Origin: Syngnathus acus
Lineage: Eukaryota; Chordata; Actinopteri; Syngnathiformes; Syngnathidae
Assembly: GCF_901709675.1 (NCBI RefSeq)
Contig: NC_051101.1
Coordinates: 14,283,416-14,347,415 of the forward strand
DNA length: 64,000 nt
Reading direction: 5' to 3'
Both the position numbers and the translations under genes were made by a program. Shown here piece after piece: positions 60,657 through 64,000 of the stretch (position 1 is the first letter of the stretch; every line of letters begins with the position of its first letter). Below the pieces are notes generated by a model. The model was given only the letters and a program-made list of their open reading frames with translations. It ran no database searches and was not told the origin of the DNA.

Positions 60657-63600
60657 TCAAGTATTTCCATCTTTCTTTTGCCGTTCTGTATGGTCTTCCT
60701 GCATGCCACTTTTCTCTCCGTTGACCAGGAACTTATCTTGGGCCCACGTGATGTTGGCTCCCCCGACGTTGGTTTTTCGTATGATAAACCTCGGCCATCC
60801 ACGTGACAAGCCACCTCCGCCGAGCCCTCCTCGGTTGTCCATCTGCTTGCTGGCTTCTACCTTGGCGTCTCTATCATCGTGCTAGGCCCAAAAATGGAAA
60901 TACATGACAAGTGAACGATTGTTAAGAACTGAGCTGGATGTGGGAAGAAACGTGTCCTACCAAGTAGTATGCTCTGCTCTTTGGGGGACTTTCCTTATCC
61001 CAGTCTTCGTCTTTGGGTGCTCCTGCAATGTCTGGATTGCAGTCTCCCGGGTGGTTGCCCTTCTTCCAGCCTCTTCCGCGAAATCGTACTTGCTGCAATA
61101 GTAACGTGGTTGCTCAATCTCCAAGTTGTGGTGTTGACGACTCGATAGTATCGATGAGGGAACTTACAAATTCCCTCCACGTTGTTTGTTTCTCTGCAGT
61201 GGTCTCAGTCGAAGCTAGCCGAGCCCTGTTAAAGCCGTCGCTTTTGAGCTCGGCCTTGGGCACGTCACCCTGAAGGGACTTTGAGGAGGACGATGAGGAA
61301 GATGACCTGGAGCGAGAGCACTTACTCTCACTGGTCCGACAGAGAAAACGGTACGTGTGCATGACGCTGCAATTTGATTCCAATATCTCAGAAGGATGAC
61401 GCTGTCGCACATACTTTGATTTCTTGGGGAACGTTTCTTCGGGTTTCTCGCGATTAGTGTCTGGGGAGTCAGCAAGCCCGTCCTGATCGTAATCTCGTTC
61501 ACGGCCGGAGTACTTTTTACGCCGTTCGATATCCAACCGAAGGTCCATTGGGCCACCCTTTGTTTTTTCCCCAACATCCTGAGCGATGCAAAACAGAACA
61601 GTGTCGTGGACAGATTTTGGATTAGAATGCAGATGTTAAGTCTGCCAAGATGCTTTGTGAGATAAACTCAACAGTCCATGGGAACAAGAGCTAGGTAACC
61701 ATACAAGTACAGTACAGGTTTAGCTTGTTTTTGCAATCTGAGCCCATGTTTTTTTGGGTTACATTGATAGTCTTCATGCAAAGCTTGGCAAGGTCCAGAT
61801 TCTTTTAAAACACTCTTTTGGGGTGCTCATGGAAAGAAACGAGACGACTCGACAGCAGCGCCAGCACGGATATAGACTACCCACAGATCTTCTATAATTA
61901 AATATCTACTCAATGTAGGACAGTCGTGTGATATCCAATTCAAATGAGTCACTCCAGATTTCTAATCATGCTGAAATCAATTGCTGCCCACAAGATGGGA
62001 ACCAGCTTTGAGGTGCATTTGGTCTAAAATCATCATCATTTGAGTGCTGAGCTTATGTAATTGTAAGCAAAGTAGCAATTTCTTGCTCTTTTTGGATATT
62101 GCCAACGTTTTGATACTTACAAAGACAATTAGTCCCTTGAACATCTTGGGCACGGACGGCGGCATCCACGCTTTGACTTTTATCTTATTCATTAGCCTCA
62201 TGGTTAGGCTCGTGCCAACATAATAACCGACTCACGACAGAAAGTCAAAAGGCCACATTGACATTCATTCATGAGAGGGCCAGCCAGCCAGCACTCTAAA
62301 GGCGTCCGTCTTGCTCATTGACGTGCCGTTTTGTTTGCCCCCGTTTATACGTCATAGTGCAAAATATTCAGTCACCTTGTTAGTGCCATCCTCTGAGCTT
62401 TTCATTGCCTCAAAAACCTGTGAGTGTTTCTTAAAAGCACTTGGTGATACGTCAATTCTCCTGCAAAGGGATCACACAACAAAAGCATTAAGACAGCGCG
62501 CACTGCCTTGGCCGAGCTATGAAGACAACATTGGACAGGACAACGAAGACTTGACCATTGCCCGGATCGAAAACAAACAACAGTTCAGGTAGGACAGTGG
62601 AGAGAAATACCTGAGAGCTGCTTTTAAAATAGCAGGTGAAGCCACAGTACACTGAGAGTTGTTCAGGGCGACTCTACCTGTGAATCTCTGGGCTTTTTCG
62701 GGGTTTCATGCTCTCCCTCGCTGCAGCTTGCCTTTGGTACATGGTGAATCGCTCATTGAGAGTCATTCGGGAAGAGGCAAAGTGATGAGCTGCGACAAAA
62801 ACAGATGAACTCTGTGAAACGTTTTGGTTTTCCCTCCAGATGGCAAAGCAAATCTTGAGTAGAATGATGATGATGATAAACACGATGGAAATCCACTTGT
62901 GAACTCACCTCTGATGTGGTGCAGGATGGTCACAATGTGCTGAGCAAACAGCTCGGCGGTAGTTCTCTGCATCGGCGCAGTCTGAACGTGTTGAAAGATG
63001 GAGCGGAACTCCTGACCTCTCTTTGACGATTGCACCAGGTCCTGAGACAACTGTCGCTCCTGAGCTAAAATCTCGGAAGTGCTGAACACGGTCCAAATGA
63101 TTGTGTGAGTCAATTGGCACACAATTGGTCAATATTTGCAAAATATCCAAACCGGAAAACCACAACTTACCCGATCATGCTGTCTCCAAGGAAATCCATT
63201 CTGACATTAATCTTGGGCTCAGGTTTTCTCAAGGACAACAACGCTGAGTCCTCCTCTGTCATCAGAAACATCTCCCTGTCAGAGTTCCGCCTCAACAGTG
63301 GCACGGGAGATGGCGTCGAGAGAGATTTCGATATTTTCATGGGTTTGCAACCCAGCTCTTCAAAGGTTCCCGACATTTCCCGCCGAGCAATGGCAGCCAA
63401 TTGCAGCGCATTGTACCTCTCCTCTCCGAGAGCGCTGGATTCGCTGTCGGCTCCCTGCGAGGAGGCCACGCTTTGCCATCTGTCAAAGCACTCATCAACC
63501 GGCTCTCTGGATGAATGAACAACCTTTGGATTCGCTTTGTCAACATCTCCATTGTGCCTGTCTTTGTTCTGTGACTTTGAGTGAGGTTTGCGGAGGATTC

Positions 63601-64000
63601 CGTCCTCCTCCGCCTCAGATGCAGAAGGAGAATCCTTCAGTAAATGATTTAAAGTCACTTTGCCGTTGAGGTCTTCTGTGTGGCACTTTGATGGTGGCTC
63701 AGCGACACCTGCCGGTGCTGGACCGTTTATATCGGCTTCATCGTCTACAGTATTTGCCTCTGTGCTCTTGTTTTCCCAACTGGGTTTGGGTTTTTTATTG
63801 TGCTCCTTCAGAAACCTAAACAAAGGTAACAAAAACAGAGAGTGCTAGCATAACTTAACAGACGACCACTGAAGTGATGGTTGTTAGTAACATAAGAACA
63901 AAATCGGTCTTACTTTCTGAAAGCGATGGAGATGGCTGCTTTGTCTCCATCAGGGAATTCCTCGCTCTTGAACATGTCAAGGCTTGAAAGCATTTGGTTT
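60657..64000 (-). CDS. thrap3: Thyroid hormone receptor-associated protein 3, C-terminal part (partial)
   Basis: THRAP3 (TRAP150) is an Arg/Ser-rich nuclear protein in transcription co-activation, pre-mRNA splicing and mRNA decay, and is a paralogue of BCLAF1. The window holds the C-terminal part. Exons in transcript order: 64000-63914 (runs off the edge), 63815-63171, 63081-62909, 62789-62678, 62460-62376, 61578-61415, 61330-61168, 61092-60961, 60881-60657, with consistent phases. Diagnostic blocks are GQEFRSIFQHV, FAQHIVTILHHI, RMTLNERFTMYQ, KSPEIHRRIDVSPS, DLRLDIERRKK, a polyserine run, and PPKSRAYYLHDDRD followed by WAQDKF. The last block diverges from mammals, where Gly/Arg repeats are longer. 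Position next to sh3d21 favours THRAP3 over BCLAF1. The N-terminal RS domain lies beyond the right edge. Confidence 0.88.

Overview
The window looks like nuclear DNA of a teleost fish. Every recognisable gene is a vertebrate gene split into many small exons with short GT-AG introns. Long GT/CA dinucleotide arrays are everywhere. There are also decayed copies of the CATCCATCCATTTT-type dispersed repeat that is common in teleost genomes. The gene order csf3r - mrps15 - (PLAC8-like) - oscp1 - stk40 - eva1b - sh3d21 - thrap3 follows the human 1p34.3 block (CSF3R, MRPS15, OSCP1, STK40, EVA1B, SH3D21, THRAP3), and this supports the individual identifications. The species cannot be fixed from the sequence. 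Exon boundaries below were assigned by hand from splice signals, reading phase and remembered vertebrate homologues. For every complete gene the assembled exon lengths sum to an intact reading frame.

Layout. 1-3290: AT-rich upstream DNA with no supported gene. 3290-10609 (+): csf3r, the G-CSF receptor, with two probable non-coding 5' exons and 15 coding exons. 10800-13490 (+): mrps15, starting about 300 bp after csf3r ends. 13505-15416 (+): a small PLAC8/cornifelin-family gene that is absent from the human block as I remember it. 15880-18974 (+): oscp1, with a perfect RFX X-box match upstream. 20180-31535 (+): stk40, a pseudokinase gene with a non-coding first exon, a 3.9-kb first intron and a probable long 3' UTR. 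31540-43250: about 12 kb without a recognised gene, rich in tetranucleotide arrays and decayed repeats. 43258-49990 (+): eva1b, with two candidate non-coding exons and two coding exons. 50971-52228 (+): a weak two-exon candidate small gene. 52942-59001 (-): sh3d21, a CD2AP/CIN85-type adaptor with three SH3 domains. 60657-64000 (-): the 3' half of thrap3, running off the window end.

The genes do not form one pathway. They include a haematopoietic cytokine receptor, a mitoribosomal protein, a cilium-associated protein, a COP1-linked pseudokinase, a membrane protein of the EVA1 family, an actin/endocytosis-type adaptor and an mRNA-processing co-activator. Shared neighbourhood reflects old vertebrate synteny, not co-function. 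No CRISPR array, rRNA gene, convincing tRNA gene or intact autonomous transposon was seen. I found no undescribed multi-gene system. The most interesting points are the capping-protein-interaction motif in sh3d21, the X-box at oscp1, the missing second cysteine pair in csf3r, the short N-terminal gap in oscp1, two orphan exon-like segments, and repeat tracts that have moved into splice acceptors.
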